The notes: generated by a model from the sequence alone, not told the origin. A stretch of DNA of 64,000 nucleotides from Nocardioides dokdonensis FR1436 (GCF_001653335.1 NZ_CP015079.1:124001-188000), one strand, 5' to 3'. Shown: positions 33,056-42,280, counted from the stretch's first letter. Made by a program: numbers and translations.

Positions 33056-33496
33056 ATGCCCGACCTCCCCTCGGCCCGCGGCCGCAGGCGCGACCGGCGC
33101 GGACGTGGCCCCCGGGGGCCCGCCGTCCTCCCCGCGGTGCCGGGCACGGTGGCCGTGCGCACCCGCCGGGAACGGTTCGACGACCTGGTCCTGGGGCTGG
33201 TCACCGACCTGGAGGACCGCTGGTCCGACCGGCTCGGCCTGGTCGAGTTCGCGGTCGAGGACACCCCGCTGGTGCCCGACGACTGGACGCCCGACAGCGT
33301 GCCGCTGGCCGCGCTGGTGCGTGGCAGCGGCACCCGACCGTCCCGGCTGGTGGTGTTCCGTCGACCGATCGAGCACCGCTGCGAGACGCGGTCGGACCTG
33401 CACGCCCTGGTCCTGACCGTGCTGGTCGAGCAGGTCGCCGAGCTGCTGGGCATCGACCCCGCCGACGTGGATCCGCGCTACGACCCCGAGGTCTGA
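33056..33496 (+). CDS. metallopeptidase-family protein (Rv3259-like), HExxH absent
   Basis: 146 aa. The layout matches small zincin-like proteins of the DUF conserved next to whiB2/DUF3499: a basic N-terminus, VRTRRERFDDLVLGLVTDLEDRW, PLVPDDW, and LVLTVLVEQVAELLGIDPADV. In catalytic relatives the last segment carries HExxH; here it reads VEQVA, so metal-dependent peptidase activity is unlikely. Its stop lies 1 bp from the stop of the converging DUF5719 gene. Confidence 0.8.
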   Translation: MPDLPSARGRRRDRRGRGPRGPAVLPAVPGTVAVRTRRERFDDLVLGLVTDLEDRWSDRLGLVEFAVEDTPLVPDDWTPDSVPLAALVRGSGTRPSRLVVFRRPIEHRCETRSDLHALVLTVLVEQVAELLGIDPADVDPRYDPEV

Positions 33497-33497
33497 C

Positions 33498-34925
33498 TCA
33501 GGGTCGACCGGGGCGCACCGCGGGGACGAGGTCGGTGCGCACCAGCTCGCGCAGCGGCAGCACCGCGGCGCCGCCGTCGGTGTCGACCAGGACCGACCCG
33601 ACGAGCGAGACGCCCTCGGGACGCACCTCCACGACCTGGGCCCCGTCGGGCAGCTCGACCTGCAGGCCGACCTCGGGGGTGATCTCGACCTTGCGGCGCA
33701 GCAGCCGCTTCCCGTCGACCGTCCGGGCCTCGACCCGGACCACGCCGACCGCGTCGGCGTCGGCGAGCAGCAGCTGCTTGGCGCCGGTCGGGGCCAGGAG
33801 GAGCGTCGTGGTGCTCACCCGCCCCCCCGGGACCGACTCGACCAGGTCGGCGCCGGTGCGCGCCCGGAAGGTCGCGGTGACGGGTCGGCTGCTGACCACG
33901 CGCAGGCCCAGCGCGTCCGAGGCGGCCTCCGACCTCAGGAGGCCTGCGATCGAGAGCCGCTTGACGCTGCCCGGGTCGATCGTGACCTCCTCGACGTCCG
34001 AGGGGGCGAAGACCGAGCGCGCCGTGACCAGCTCGAGGCGGACCCGGGCCACGTCCTCGCTGCCGTTGGCGACGACGACCGTGCGCTCCCCGCTGCCGGC
34101 GGGCAGGCCCATCAGCACGTTGGTCCCGGCCGGCTCGGCCTGGCCGGGCAGGTACTCCTTCGTGGGGACGCCGCGACCGATCGGCACGAACGCGTCCACG
34201 ACCACCGCGGCGACCCGGCCCCGGTCGGTGGTCACCTGCAGGGCCAGCTCCTCGCGCTTGGGGATCTCGCTGCCCAGTCGCAGGCGGACGGTGCCGCCGC
34301 CGGGCACCGAGACGCCGCGCAGGCCGTCGGCGGCCACCGGACCCGACTGACCGTGCACGAGGACGTCGACCGTCGCCGGACCGGCGTCGGGGTTGGTCAG
34401 CTCGAGCACGGAGGTGTGCTCCGCGCCGGCCCCGACCCCGGTGAACCACTGGTCCGAGCTGGTCGCCGCACAGGCGACGGCTCGCAGGCCCGGACCGGAC
34501 GTGCGCGCGGCCACGAGCCCGGGCGCGAGGTCGTCCACGCCGGTGATCACCTGGACGCCGTCGACACCCGCCTCGACGACGCCGGCCGCGCGGCGGGCGA
34601 GCGGGAGGTCCTCGGTGTCACCACCGGTGCCGAGGGTCACGGCGCCCGTGGCGCCGGTCCCGCTGGCCACCAGCAGCCGACCGTCCTGGCTCGCGGAGGG
34701 GCACACGACGGTGCTGCGCCCCAGGTCGCTCTCGGCCGGCGCCTGCTCCGACGCGCGTGGCGCGACCTCGAGGTCGGCGAGCAGGACCGCTCCCACGGTC
34801 AGGAGCGGCACCAGCACCGCTGCGAGCAGCATCCGGTCGACGCGCCGCCCGGGGGTCGCGGCCGTGCGCCGCCGTGCCGCTCGGCGCTCGTCGGAGGGGT
34901 GCTGCTCGGGCGGGTGCTGGCTCAT
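33498..34925 (-). CDS. DUF5719 membrane-anchored protein
   Basis: 475 aa. A basic, disordered N-terminus precedes one membrane helix (residues about 32-50, MLLAAVLVPLLTVGAVLLA); the extracellular part is made of beta-rich repeats (HTSVLELTNPDAGPATVDVLVHG, RTVVVANGSEDVARVRLELV), as in DUF5719. It overlaps the start of its own reading frame with the stop of the large glycosyltransferase (ATGA), implying coupled translation. It may be a surface cofactor of that enzyme. Function unknown. Confidence 0.87.
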   Translation of the reverse strand: MSQHPPEQHPSDERRAARRRTAATPGRRVDRMLLAAVLVPLLTVGAVLLADLEVAPRASEQAPAESDLGRSTVVCPSASQDGRLLVASGTGATGAVTLGTGGDTEDLPLARRAAGVVEAGVDGVQVITGVDDLAPGLVAARTSGPGLRAVACAATSSDQWFTGVGAGAEHTSVLELTNPDAGPATVDVLVHGQSGPVAADGLRGVSVPGGGTVRLRLGSEIPKREELALQVTTDRGRVAAVVVDAFVPIGRGVPTKEYLPGQAEPAGTNVLMGLPAGSGERTVVVANGSEDVARVRLELVTARSVFAPSDVEEVTIDPGSVKRLSIAGLLRSEAASDALGLRVVSSRPVTATFRARTGADLVESVPGGRVSTTTLLLAPTGAKQLLLADADAVGVVRVEARTVDGKRLLRRKVEITPEVGLQVELPDGAQVVEVRPEGVSLVGSVLVDTDGGAAVLPLRELVRTDLVPAVRPGRP

Positions 34926-37837
34926 GCGGTCCTCCTGCGCTCACGGGTGGGCGCGCAGAGCACGAGCACGAGGATCAGCCCCAGGCCCTGCACGACGAGC
35001 GCCACGACGTGCACCGCCGAGGTGCCACCGCCGAGCGCCTCGGTCGAGAGGTCCTTGCCGACCTGCCAGGCCCGGGTGTCGCGATCGGCGGCGGAGGCCT
35101 GCACCAGCCCGCCCGTGGCGTCGAGCCGGGCCGCCACGTCGCCGTCCGCGGGCGCGGGCAGGACGACGTACTCGATGCCGAGCGAGCCGAGCCGGTCGAC
35201 GGTGGCGGGGGTCGGGGCCGAGACCAGGTCGCGGACGGTGGCGGTGAGGTCGGCGTCCTCACCGCTCAGCGCGAGCACCTCGTCCTCGCCCACGGTGGTG
35301 CCGTCACCCCGGCGCACCGTGTACTCCAGCCCCGTCGCCACCTCCCCGCCCAGCACGAGGATGCCGTGCTCAGGTCCGAGCTCGGAGCTCTGGACCATGT
35401 AGGCCGGGACCCCCGAGCCGGGGTCGCCGCCGAGGCCGTGGTCGGTGAGCACGCCCCAGCCCAGGCCCACCACCGGCACCAGCGCGGCCACGACCGACAG
35501 GACGACCAGCGCCGCGCGCGACAGCGTCGAGCTGCGCGCCGTCCGGTCGCGGGTCTCCCCCGACGCGCGGGCCCCCACTCCGCCGAGCACGACGGCGACG
35601 ACGAGGGCGCCCACGAGCACGGCGAGCGGCGCACCCACCCCCGGCGCGGCGGTGCCGGTCGGGAGGTCGAGGGTGGTCCACGAGAGCGCCAGCGTCGTCA
35701 GGGCGGCGAGCAGTGCGACGCCCCAGGTGAGCAGGACCGGCAGCCGGGTGGTGCGGGGCACCAGCGCGAGGACCGCGAGCGCGACCAGGAGCAGGCCCAC
35801 CACCGAGGGCGCGCCGGAGGAGTCGAGACGGCCGGCCAGGAGGTCGAGCCCGCCGGGTGCCGCGCTGGGCAGGCGCCCGGGGTCGAGCAGGAGCGCCTCG
35901 GCGGCATCGTGGCGCAGCGAGCCGACCCACCACGGGGCGAGCAGGACCAGCGGCACCGCCAGGGCGACCACCGGCGGCAACCAGGTGGAGCGGTCGCGCG
36001 CCGCTCCGCGCAGCAGCACGGAGGTGACCAGGACCGTGACCGACCCGATCGCGGCTGCGACCAGCCAGGCCGTCGGGGTGAACGCGACGAGCAGCGTGAG
36101 CAGCAGCCCGACCCGCCAGGCGGCCCGCCACCGGCGGTCCGGGGCCGGGTCGACGAAGCCGAGCGCCGCGTGCGCGGCCCACGGCAGGAGCGCGGTCGTC
36201 ACCACGGGGCCCAGCCGTCCCCCGCCCCAGGCGCCGCTGGTGACCGGGACGAGCGCATAGGTGGCCGCGCCCCACAGCAGGAGCCAGCGGGGCGCGCCAC
36301 GCACGGCCGCCAGGCGACCGGTCACGCGCAGGAACCGCCAGGCGCCCCACAGCGCCACGGGGACGGCGAGCAGGAGCACGGCGGACACCGCCGCGCCGGG
36401 GCCGCCGCCGAGCAGGGTCGCCACCAGGGTGAGCGGGAGCAGGTAGGCGGGAGCGGGGACGGGCGTGCCCTGGCCCAGCGCGTGCCAGGACTCCAGGTGC
36501 AGGCCCCACCAGGCGCCGACGCTCTCCGGCACCGGGGCGAGGGCGCCTCCGACGACCTGGCCGAAGGCGTCGCGGGTGGCCAGCACGGCGAGGACCACGA
36601 CCAGCGCCGCGGTGACCGCGACCGGGTCGCTGAGGAAGCGGGCCACGAACGAGGTGTCGTCGGGGACCTCGTCCTCCTCGGCGACCGCACGACGCGCGCC
36701 CGCCGCACCGGAGGCGGCGTACGCCGCGGGGTCACGGGCAGCGGCCGCCGCGCGGCGCCGCTCGGCGACGTCGGAGGCCTGGTCGGTGATCGCGGAGGCC
36801 ACGTCGCCCACGGCGTCGAGACCGTGCCGGTAGGGCAGCCACGGGGGTGCGAGCAGCCGGCGGACCTCCTGCGGCGGGGCCTGCGTGTGCTGCGCGCGCT
36901 CACGACGGGCCCGGCGCAGCTCACCGGTGGACCCCGCCAGCGAGAACAGCGCGGCCAGCTCGTCGAGGGCCTCGCTGACCGAGCGGACCAGCAGGAAGCC
37001 GAGGACGCGCAGGAACGTGCCGAGCACCAGTCGCACGACCTGGAGGGGCAGGCTCCGGGGGCGCGCATTGGCGATCAGGGTGAACAGCGCGGCGCGGCGC
37101 TGCTGGAAGTGCACGTGGCGACCGGTCAGCGCGGTGCGGCGCAGGCCCCGGGTCGCGGCCTCGGCGTGGAAGACCACTGCCGACGGCACCACCAGCGTGG
37201 TGTGGCCGGCGGCGGCGGCGCGCCAGCCGAGGTCGAGGTCGTTGCCGAAGACCGGCAGGTGGTCGTCGAGGCCGCCGAGCGCCTCGAGCACGCGGCGCCG
37301 CACCAGCATGCCGGCGGTGTTGACCGCGAGCACGCGGCGTACGTCGTCGTGCTGGCCCTGGTCGTACTCGCCGCGCTCGAGACCGGTCTCGCGGCGACCG
37401 GTGCCGGAGATGGTGACGCCGACCTCCAGGAGCCGCCGCAGCGAGGGCCACTCGCGCAGCTTGGGACCCAGGACGTCGGCCTCCGGGTGCTCCTCGGCCG
37501 CGGCGAGCAGCGCCTCGAGCGCGCCGGCGTCGGGGGTGGAGTCGTCGTGCAGCAACCAGATCCACTCGGGCGCATCGGGGCCCGCGAGCTCGGCGAGCCC
37601 TCGGCGCACGGCCTCGGGGTACCCGGTGGTCGGCGGCGCCGGCACCACGGGGCCGAACGCCTCCTCGAGGAGCTCCACGCTCCCGTCGCGGCTGCCGGTG
37701 TCGACGCAGACCACCCGGTCGGGCGCCCGGGTCTGGGCGCGCAACCCCTCGATCACGACGGGCAGCCAGCGCGCACCGTCGTGACTGACCACGAGGGCGA
37801 CCACGGCCCCCCGACCCGACTCGGACACGATCGGCAA
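34922..37837 (-). CDS. large GT2 glycosyltransferase with multi-pass membrane domain
   Basis: 971 aa. Residues about 10-250 are a GT2 catalytic domain: VVSHDGARWLPVVIEGLRAQ, VCVDTGSRDGS, LLHDDSTPD (the DxD-like acidic motif), and FGNDLDLGWRAAAAGH. The remaining 700 residues contain more than ten hydrophobic helices with extracellular loops. Proteins of this type sit upstream of whiB2 in many actinobacteria and are thought to add sugars to envelope polymers; donor and acceptor are unknown. It forms a unit with the DUF5719 gene. Confidence 0.88.
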   Translation of the reverse strand: MPIVSESGRGAVVALVVSHDGARWLPVVIEGLRAQTRAPDRVVCVDTGSRDGSVELLEEAFGPVVPAPPTTGYPEAVRRGLAELAGPDAPEWIWLLHDDSTPDAGALEALLAAAEEHPEADVLGPKLREWPSLRRLLEVGVTISGTGRRETGLERGEYDQGQHDDVRRVLAVNTAGMLVRRRVLEALGGLDDHLPVFGNDLDLGWRAAAAGHTTLVVPSAVVFHAEAATRGLRRTALTGRHVHFQQRRAALFTLIANARPRSLPLQVVRLVLGTFLRVLGFLLVRSVSEALDELAALFSLAGSTGELRRARRERAQHTQAPPQEVRRLLAPPWLPYRHGLDAVGDVASAITDQASDVAERRRAAAAARDPAAYAASGAAGARRAVAEEDEVPDDTSFVARFLSDPVAVTAALVVVLAVLATRDAFGQVVGGALAPVPESVGAWWGLHLESWHALGQGTPVPAPAYLLPLTLVATLLGGGPGAAVSAVLLLAVPVALWGAWRFLRVTGRLAAVRGAPRWLLLWGAATYALVPVTSGAWGGGRLGPVVTTALLPWAAHAALGFVDPAPDRRWRAAWRVGLLLTLLVAFTPTAWLVAAAIGSVTVLVTSVLLRGAARDRSTWLPPVVALAVPLVLLAPWWVGSLRHDAAEALLLDPGRLPSAAPGGLDLLAGRLDSSGAPSVVGLLLVALAVLALVPRTTRLPVLLTWGVALLAALTTLALSWTTLDLPTGTAAPGVGAPLAVLVGALVVAVVLGGVGARASGETRDRTARSSTLSRAALVVLSVVAALVPVVGLGWGVLTDHGLGGDPGSGVPAYMVQSSELGPEHGILVLGGEVATGLEYTVRRGDGTTVGEDEVLALSGEDADLTATVRDLVSAPTPATVDRLGSLGIEYVVLPAPADGDVAARLDATGGLVQASAADRDTRAWQVGKDLSTEALGGGTSAVHVVALVVQGLGLILVLVLCAPTRERRRTA

Positions 37838-37886
37838 CAGTATCGGGACCCGGCCCGCAGCCTCGAACCCGCCTTGCGGAAACGAA

Positions 37887-37916
37887 GGGACCCCGGTCGC
37901 GGACGACCGGGGTTCC
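37887..37916 (-). terminator. whiB terminator
   Basis: A perfect 10-bp arm (ACCCCGGTCG) with loop CGGA at 37890-37913, extendable by 3 pairs including one G-T, 27 bp beyond the whiB stop. Confidence 0.8.
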
Positions 37917-37942
37917 CCCTCACCAGGGTGCGCGGGGCACCC

Positions 37943-38197
37943 TCAGACTGCGCGCTTCTTGAGCTTGCGGCGCTCCCTCTCGGAGAGACCGCCCCAGATG
38001 CCGAAGCGCTCGTCGTTCATCAGCGCGGACTCGAGGCACTCGTCGCGCACCTCGCAGGTCAGGCAGACCCTCTTGGCCTCCCTGGTCGAACCACCCTTCT
38101 CAGGGAAGAACGCCTCGGGGTCGGTCTGTGCGCACAGGGCGCGATCCTGCCAGCCCGCCTCGGTGGCGTCCGATTCGAGGAGAAACAGCTCTCTCAC
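37943..38197 (-). CDS. whiB2: WhiB2-type iron-sulfur regulator
   Basis: 84 aa from GTG at 38197 with AGGG 8 nt upstream. Four cysteines, C22, C45, C48 and C54 (CLTCEVRDEC), bind a 4Fe-4S cluster; the GIWGG turn and basic tail (RERRKLKKRAV) bind DNA or sigma factor region 4. The ALCAQTDPEAFFPEKGGSTREAK segment is nearly identical to WhiB2/WhmD/WhiB proteins that control septation. It is transcribed alone from a recognisable promoter and ends at a strong hairpin. Confidence 0.95.
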   Translation of the reverse strand: MRELFLLESDATEAGWQDRALCAQTDPEAFFPEKGGSTREAKRVCLTCEVRDECLESALMNDERFGIWGGLSERERRKLKKRAV

Positions 38198-38245
38198 GGC
38201 GTACGCCCTTTCGACCCAGTGGAAATCCCGAAGAACACTGTGGGA

Positions 38246-38275
38246 ATTACATGCCTGTCGTACACCGGAAGTCAA
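38246..38275 (-). promoter_or_regulatory. whiB promoter
   Basis: TTGACT (38270-38275) and TGTAAT (38246-38251) with an 18-bp spacer on the minus strand, about 49 nt before the whiB GTG. The leader contains an imperfect inverted repeat (CCCAGTG ... CACTGTGGG, 38216-38244). Confidence 0.65.
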
Positions 38276-38396
38276 GCGAAAGTCTGGTATTGCCGCCCGG
38301 TCCCCGCCCTGGTACCCGGGCCCGGCCGGCTCCCCTCGGACCCCTGGCCCGGCCCGGCCGGCCCGCCTCGGGGACGACTGCGGCACAGTACTCCCC

Positions 38397-39410
38397 ATGC
38401 GCGCCCTCACCGTCCTGTCCGGGGGGATCGGCGGTGCCCGGTTCCTGCAAGGTCTCCTGCACGCCCTCGACACCGGCCGACTGCCCGGCGTCGAGCCGGA
38501 CGCCGTCATCACCGTCGTCACCAACACCGCCGACGACCTGTGGGTCCACGGGCTGAAGGTCTGCCCCGACCTCGACACGGTGATGTACACCCTCGGCGAC
38601 GGGATCGACCCCGGCCGCGGCTGGGGCCGGCGCGACGAGACCTGGAGCGTGCGCGAGGAGCTCGCGGCGTACGGCGTGGAGCCGACCTGGTTCGGCCTCG
38701 GCGACCGAGACGTCGCCACCCACCTGGTGCGCACCCAGATGCTCGAGGCCGGCTACCCGCTCTCCGAGGTGACCACCGCCCTGTGCCGGCGCTGGCTCAC
38801 CCCGACGTACGGCGAGCGGGTGCGGCTGCTGCCGATGACCGACGACCGTGTCGAGACCCACGTGGCCGTGGCCGACCCCGACGCCCCGAGCGGCAAGCGG
38901 GTCGTGCACTTCCAGGAGTACTGGATCCGGCTCGCAGCGGCGGTGCCGGCCGAGACGGTCGTGAGCGTCGGCCTCGACGAGGCCGCTCCGGCCCCGGGGG
39001 TGCTCGAGGCCATCAGCGGTGCCGACCTGGTGATCGTGCCGCCGTCGAACCCGGTCGTGTCGGTCGGCACCATCCTGGGCGTGCCCGGGGTGCGTGACGC
39101 CCTCGCCGCGACGGCGGCCCCCGTCGTCGGGCTCTCCCCCATCGTCGGCGGCCAGCACGTGCGCGGCATGGCCCAGCAGCTGCTCACCTCGATCGGCGTG
39201 GAGGTCAGCGCCGCCGGCGTCGGCCTGCACTACGGCGCCCGCTCGCGCGGCGGGGTCCTCGACGGCTGGCTCGTCGACAGCGTGGACGCCGACGCGGTGC
39301 CGGCGCTGGAGGCCGCGGGTCTGCGCGCGGCGGCCGCGCCGCTGATGATGACCTCGGCCGACGCCACCGCGGCGATGGCCGCCGCTGCGCTCGACCTGGT
39401 GACCGGGTGA
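38397..39410 (+). CDS. fbiA: F420 biosynthesis 2-phospho-L-lactate/PEP transferase CofD-type
   Basis: 337 aa. Starts with the CofD signature LTVLSGGIGGARFLQGL and continues with TNTADDLWVHGLKVCPDLDTVMYTL and VPPSNPVVSVGTILGVPG. FbiA transfers the phosphoenolpyruvyl or lactyl group to Fo, yielding (dehydro)F420-0. It overlaps fbiB by 4 bp (GTGA). No ribosome binding site is seen; the upstream 199 bp shared with whiB are GGCC-rich near the start. Confidence 0.95.
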   Translation: MRALTVLSGGIGGARFLQGLLHALDTGRLPGVEPDAVITVVTNTADDLWVHGLKVCPDLDTVMYTLGDGIDPGRGWGRRDETWSVREELAAYGVEPTWFGLGDRDVATHLVRTQMLEAGYPLSEVTTALCRRWLTPTYGERVRLLPMTDDRVETHVAVADPDAPSGKRVVHFQEYWIRLAAAVPAETVVSVGLDEAAPAPGVLEAISGADLVIVPPSNPVVSVGTILGVPGVRDALAATAAPVVGLSPIVGGQHVRGMAQQLLTSIGVEVSAAGVGLHYGARSRGGVLDGWLVDSVDADAVPALEAAGLRAAAAPLMMTSADATAAMAAAALDLVTG

Positions 39411-40381
39411 CGCTCACCGTCCACGCACCCGACGGCGTCCCGGAGGTCGTCGAGGGGACCGACCTCGCGGCCGTGCTGGTGGGCCTGGTCGACCTGGTCG
39501 ACGGCGACGTCGTCGTGGTGACCAGCAAGGTCGTCAGCAAGTCCGAGGGCCGCGTCCGCGCCGGTGACCGCGACGGCGCGCTGGCCGCCGAGACCGCGCG
39601 AGTGGTGGCCCGCCGCGGCCCCACGACGATCGTGCGCACGCACCACGGCCTGACGATGGCGGCCGCAGGCATCGACGCCTCGAACGTCGCGCTGGGCTCG
39701 ATCGTGCTGCTCCCGCTCGACCCCGACGCCTCCGCCCGCCGGCTGCGCGAGCGGCTGCACGCGCTGACCGGCCGGGTGGTCGGGGTGGTCGTCACCGACA
39801 CCGCGGGACGCGCCTGGCGCGAGGGTCAGACCGACATCGCGATCGGCGCCGCCGGGCTCACGGTGGCCGAGAGCTTCGCGGGCCGCGTCGACGCCCACGG
39901 CAACGAGCTGGCGGTCACCGCCCCAGCGGTCGCCGACGAGATAGCGGGGGCCGCCGAGCTCGCCCAGGGCAAGCTCGGCGGGCGTCCGTTCGCCGTCCTG
40001 CGCGGTCGCGCCGACCTGGTCCTGCCCGCCGACGAACCGGGCCCCGGAGCGACGGCGCTCGTGCGGGCCGAGGGCGGCGACCTCTTCGGGTACGGCGCCC
40101 GCGAGGCCGTCGTGCGCGCCCTGCGCGGCGCGGCGCGCGACCAGGCCCCGTTCGGGGCCCCGGTCCCGCCCGAGGAGCTGCTCGCGGCGGTGGCCGCCGC
40201 GACCTGCGACCGGGCCACCGGCTCCGTCGAGGAGGGTGTGCTGGTCGTCCGCGCGGCTCCCGACGACGCCGCGCGGGTGAGGCCGCTGCTGGACCCGCTG
40301 GCCTTCGCGCACGGTTGGGTCTGCACCCCTGTCGAGCCGGGATCCGCGGTCGTTGCCCGGATGCGACCGTCCACTCCGTAG
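39407..40381 (+). CDS. fbiB: coenzyme F420-0:L-glutamate ligase, lacking the nitroreductase domain
   Basis: 324 aa, GTG start overlapping fbiA. Residues about 20-245 are the CofE-type gamma-glutamyl ligase (VVTSKVVSKSEGRV, VTDTAGRAWREGQTDIAIGAAGL). Mycobacterial FbiB is about 448 aa and carries a C-terminal FMN nitroreductase domain that reduces dehydro-F420-0; here only about 80 residues follow the ligase, with no recognisable FMN-binding pattern. The reduction step would have to come from another protein. Synteny with whiB2, fbiA and manC is conserved. Confidence 0.93.
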   Translation: MTLTVHAPDGVPEVVEGTDLAAVLVGLVDLVDGDVVVVTSKVVSKSEGRVRAGDRDGALAAETARVVARRGPTTIVRTHHGLTMAAAGIDASNVALGSIVLLPLDPDASARRLRERLHALTGRVVGVVVTDTAGRAWREGQTDIAIGAAGLTVAESFAGRVDAHGNELAVTAPAVADEIAGAAELAQGKLGGRPFAVLRGRADLVLPADEPGPGATALVRAEGGDLFGYGAREAVVRALRGAARDQAPFGAPVPPEELLAAVAAATCDRATGSVEEGVLVVRAAPDDAARVRPLLDPLAFAHGWVCTPVEPGSAVVARMRPSTP

Positions 40382-40384
40382 ACT
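40379..40384 (+). promoter_or_regulatory. possible -10 element overlapping the fbiB stop
   Basis: TAGACT starts with the fbiB TAG stop codon, 50 nt before the DUF3105 start, allowing a leader with a GAGGA ribosome binding site. Confidence 0.35.
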
Positions 40385-40434
40385 CCCGCAAGCCCCTCCG
40401 AGACCATCCCCGAGACACCGAGGACAGCCGAACC

Positions 40435-41187
40435 GTGGCCAAGCCCGCCAAGTCCGACCGTCAGGCCAAGATCGACGCGATCCGCAAGCAGCAGAAGGGC
40501 GCCGACAAGCGCCGCGGCTACACGATCGTCGCCGTGAGCGGCGTGATCGCCGCCGCGCTGATCGCCGTCCCCGTCTACGGGATCGTGAGCGACCGGATGG
40601 CCACCAGCAAGTACAGCTCCCTGGACCTCTCGGAGATCGGGGCCGCGGCGGACGTGTGCGGCGAGATCACCACCGAGCCGGCCGCCGACAGCGGCAACCA
40701 CGTGCCGCAGGAGCAGCAGGTCACCTACGACACCGCTCCCCCGGCCTTCGGACCGCACTGGAACGTCGCAGGTGTCGCCCCGGTGTCGGGTGCCCGCGAG
40801 TTCTACACCGCTGACGACCGGCCCGAGCTCGAGGCTCTCGTCCACAACCTCGAGCACGGCTTCACCGTGCTCTGGTACGACGAGACGATCGCCGAGGACG
40901 ACGACGCCGTGGCCGAGCTGCGCGGCATCGCCGGGAAGTTCTCCGACGACTCCAACCGACGCCTGGCCTTCATCGCCGCGCCGTGGACCTCCGACGACGG
41001 CGAGGCCTTCCCGGAGGGCCAGCACGTCGCGATGACGCACTGGTCCGCGGGCGGCGCCGGCGAGACCGACACCGCGAAGCAGGTCGGCGCCTTCCAGTAC
41101 TGCTCCGAGGCCAGCGGGGCGGCCCTGCAGGACTTCATGGACCAGTACCCGCAGCAGGACAGCCCCGAGCCCAACACGCTGCTCTGA
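40435..41187 (+). CDS. DUF3105 membrane-anchored protein
   Basis: 250 aa, GTG start with GAGGA about 10 nt upstream. A basic N-terminus (KPAKSDRQAKIDAIRKQQKG) and one helix (residues about 32-52) precede an extracellular DUF3105 domain with the family motif LVHNLEHGFTVLWY and two cysteines. The histidines suggest metal or haem-type binding but function is unknown. Converges on manC with 3 bp between stops. Confidence 0.88.
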   Translation: MAKPAKSDRQAKIDAIRKQQKGADKRRGYTIVAVSGVIAAALIAVPVYGIVSDRMATSKYSSLDLSEIGAAADVCGEITTEPAADSGNHVPQEQQVTYDTAPPAFGPHWNVAGVAPVSGAREFYTADDRPELEALVHNLEHGFTVLWYDETIAEDDDAVAELRGIAGKFSDDSNRRLAFIAAPWTSDDGEAFPEGQHVAMTHWSAGGAGETDTAKQVGAFQYCSEASGAALQDFMDQYPQQDSPEPNTLL

Positions 41188-41190
41188 CCC

Positions 41191-42273
41191 TCAGGTCAGG
41201 TCGCCACGACCGGACTCCTTCAGGGCCGCGACCACGGCCTTGACGTCCTGGGCTCGCGCCCGGGTGGTGACCAGCAGCGCGTCGGGGGTGTCCACCACCA
41301 CGACGTCGTCGAGGCCGACGACCGCGATGGTGCGTCCCCCGGCCACCACCAGACCGCTGGCGTCGACCACGCGCACGTCGGCGTCGCCGAGCACCGTGAC
41401 GGACTCCCCCTCGCGGGCCAGGAGACCGGCCAGGGAGTCGAAGTCGCCGACGTCCTCCCAGTCGAACGAGGCCGGGACCACGGCCACCCGACCTGCGGTC
41501 GCCGCGGGCTCGGCGACGGCGTGGTCGACCGCGATCCGCGGCAGCTGCGGCCAGACCTCGTCGAGGCGGGACCCGTCGGCGGCCAGCTCGCGCAGGGCCG
41601 CGGCGAACGCGGGGTCGGTCTCGGCCAGCAGGTCGAGCAGGACCCCGGGGCGGGCCACGAACATGCCGGCGTTCCAGCGGTAACCGCCCGCGGCCAGGTA
41701 GCCCTCGGCGACCTCCACCGAAGGCTTCTCGACGAACTCCGCGACCCGCCAGGCGCCGGCGTGGTCCTCGAGCCGGTCCCCCGAGCGGATGTAGCCGAAG
41801 GCCGACGAGGCGAAGGTCGGCTCCACCCCGAGCGTCACCAGCCAACCGTCCCGGGCGACCTCGACCGCGGTGCGCACGGCGGCGGTGAAGCCCTCGTCGT
41901 CGAGGATCACGTGGTCGGCGGCGAACGAGCCCATCACCGCGTCCGGGTCGGCGCGCTCGACCAGCGCGGCGGCCAGTCCGATCGCGGCCATCGAGTCGCG
42001 GGCCGAGGGCTCGGCGAGGATCGCCTCGGGCGGCAGCTGGTCCAGCTGGCGCGCGACCGCCTCCTGGTGGGCGGCCCCGGTGACGACCACCATCCGCCCG
42101 GGTGCGAGCGGCGCCAACCGGTCGTAGGTCTCCTGGATCAGGGTGCGCCCGCTGCCGCGCAGGTCGTGCAGGAACTTGGGCGCCGAGGCCCGGCTCAGCG
42201 GCCACAGGCGGGTGCCGGCACCGCCGGCGGGCACGACGGCCCAGAAGGAGTCGATGGGCGCGGGGCTCGTCAT
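41191..42273 (-). CDS. manC: mannose-1-phosphate guanylyltransferase
   Basis: 360 aa from ATG at 42273. This start is chosen because the leaderless -10 TAGGGT ends 7 nt upstream, whereas the GTG at 42282 would overlap that hexamer. The nucleotide-binding signature WAVVPAGGAGTRLWPLSR is at residue 10, with FVEKP and the DWEDVGDFDSL motif further on. It makes GDP-mannose from mannose-1-phosphate and GTP, completing the route that includes manB at 31260-32636. Confidence 0.95.
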   Translation of the reverse strand: MTSPAPIDSFWAVVPAGGAGTRLWPLSRASAPKFLHDLRGSGRTLIQETYDRLAPLAPGRMVVVTGAAHQEAVARQLDQLPPEAILAEPSARDSMAAIGLAAALVERADPDAVMGSFAADHVILDDEGFTAAVRTAVEVARDGWLVTLGVEPTFASSAFGYIRSGDRLEDHAGAWRVAEFVEKPSVEVAEGYLAAGGYRWNAGMFVARPGVLLDLLAETDPAFAAALRELAADGSRLDEVWPQLPRIAVDHAVAEPAATAGRVAVVPASFDWEDVGDFDSLAGLLAREGESVTVLGDADVRVVDASGLVVAGGRTIAVVGLDDVVVVDTPDALLVTTRARAQDVKAVVAALKESGRGDLT

Positions 42274-42280
42274 GGTCGAC

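Noticed and set aside
34757..39097. 1446-codon open frame antisense to the large GT2 gene
   Set aside because: It overlaps DUF5719, GT2, whiB2 and fbiA genes and shows only shadow composition.
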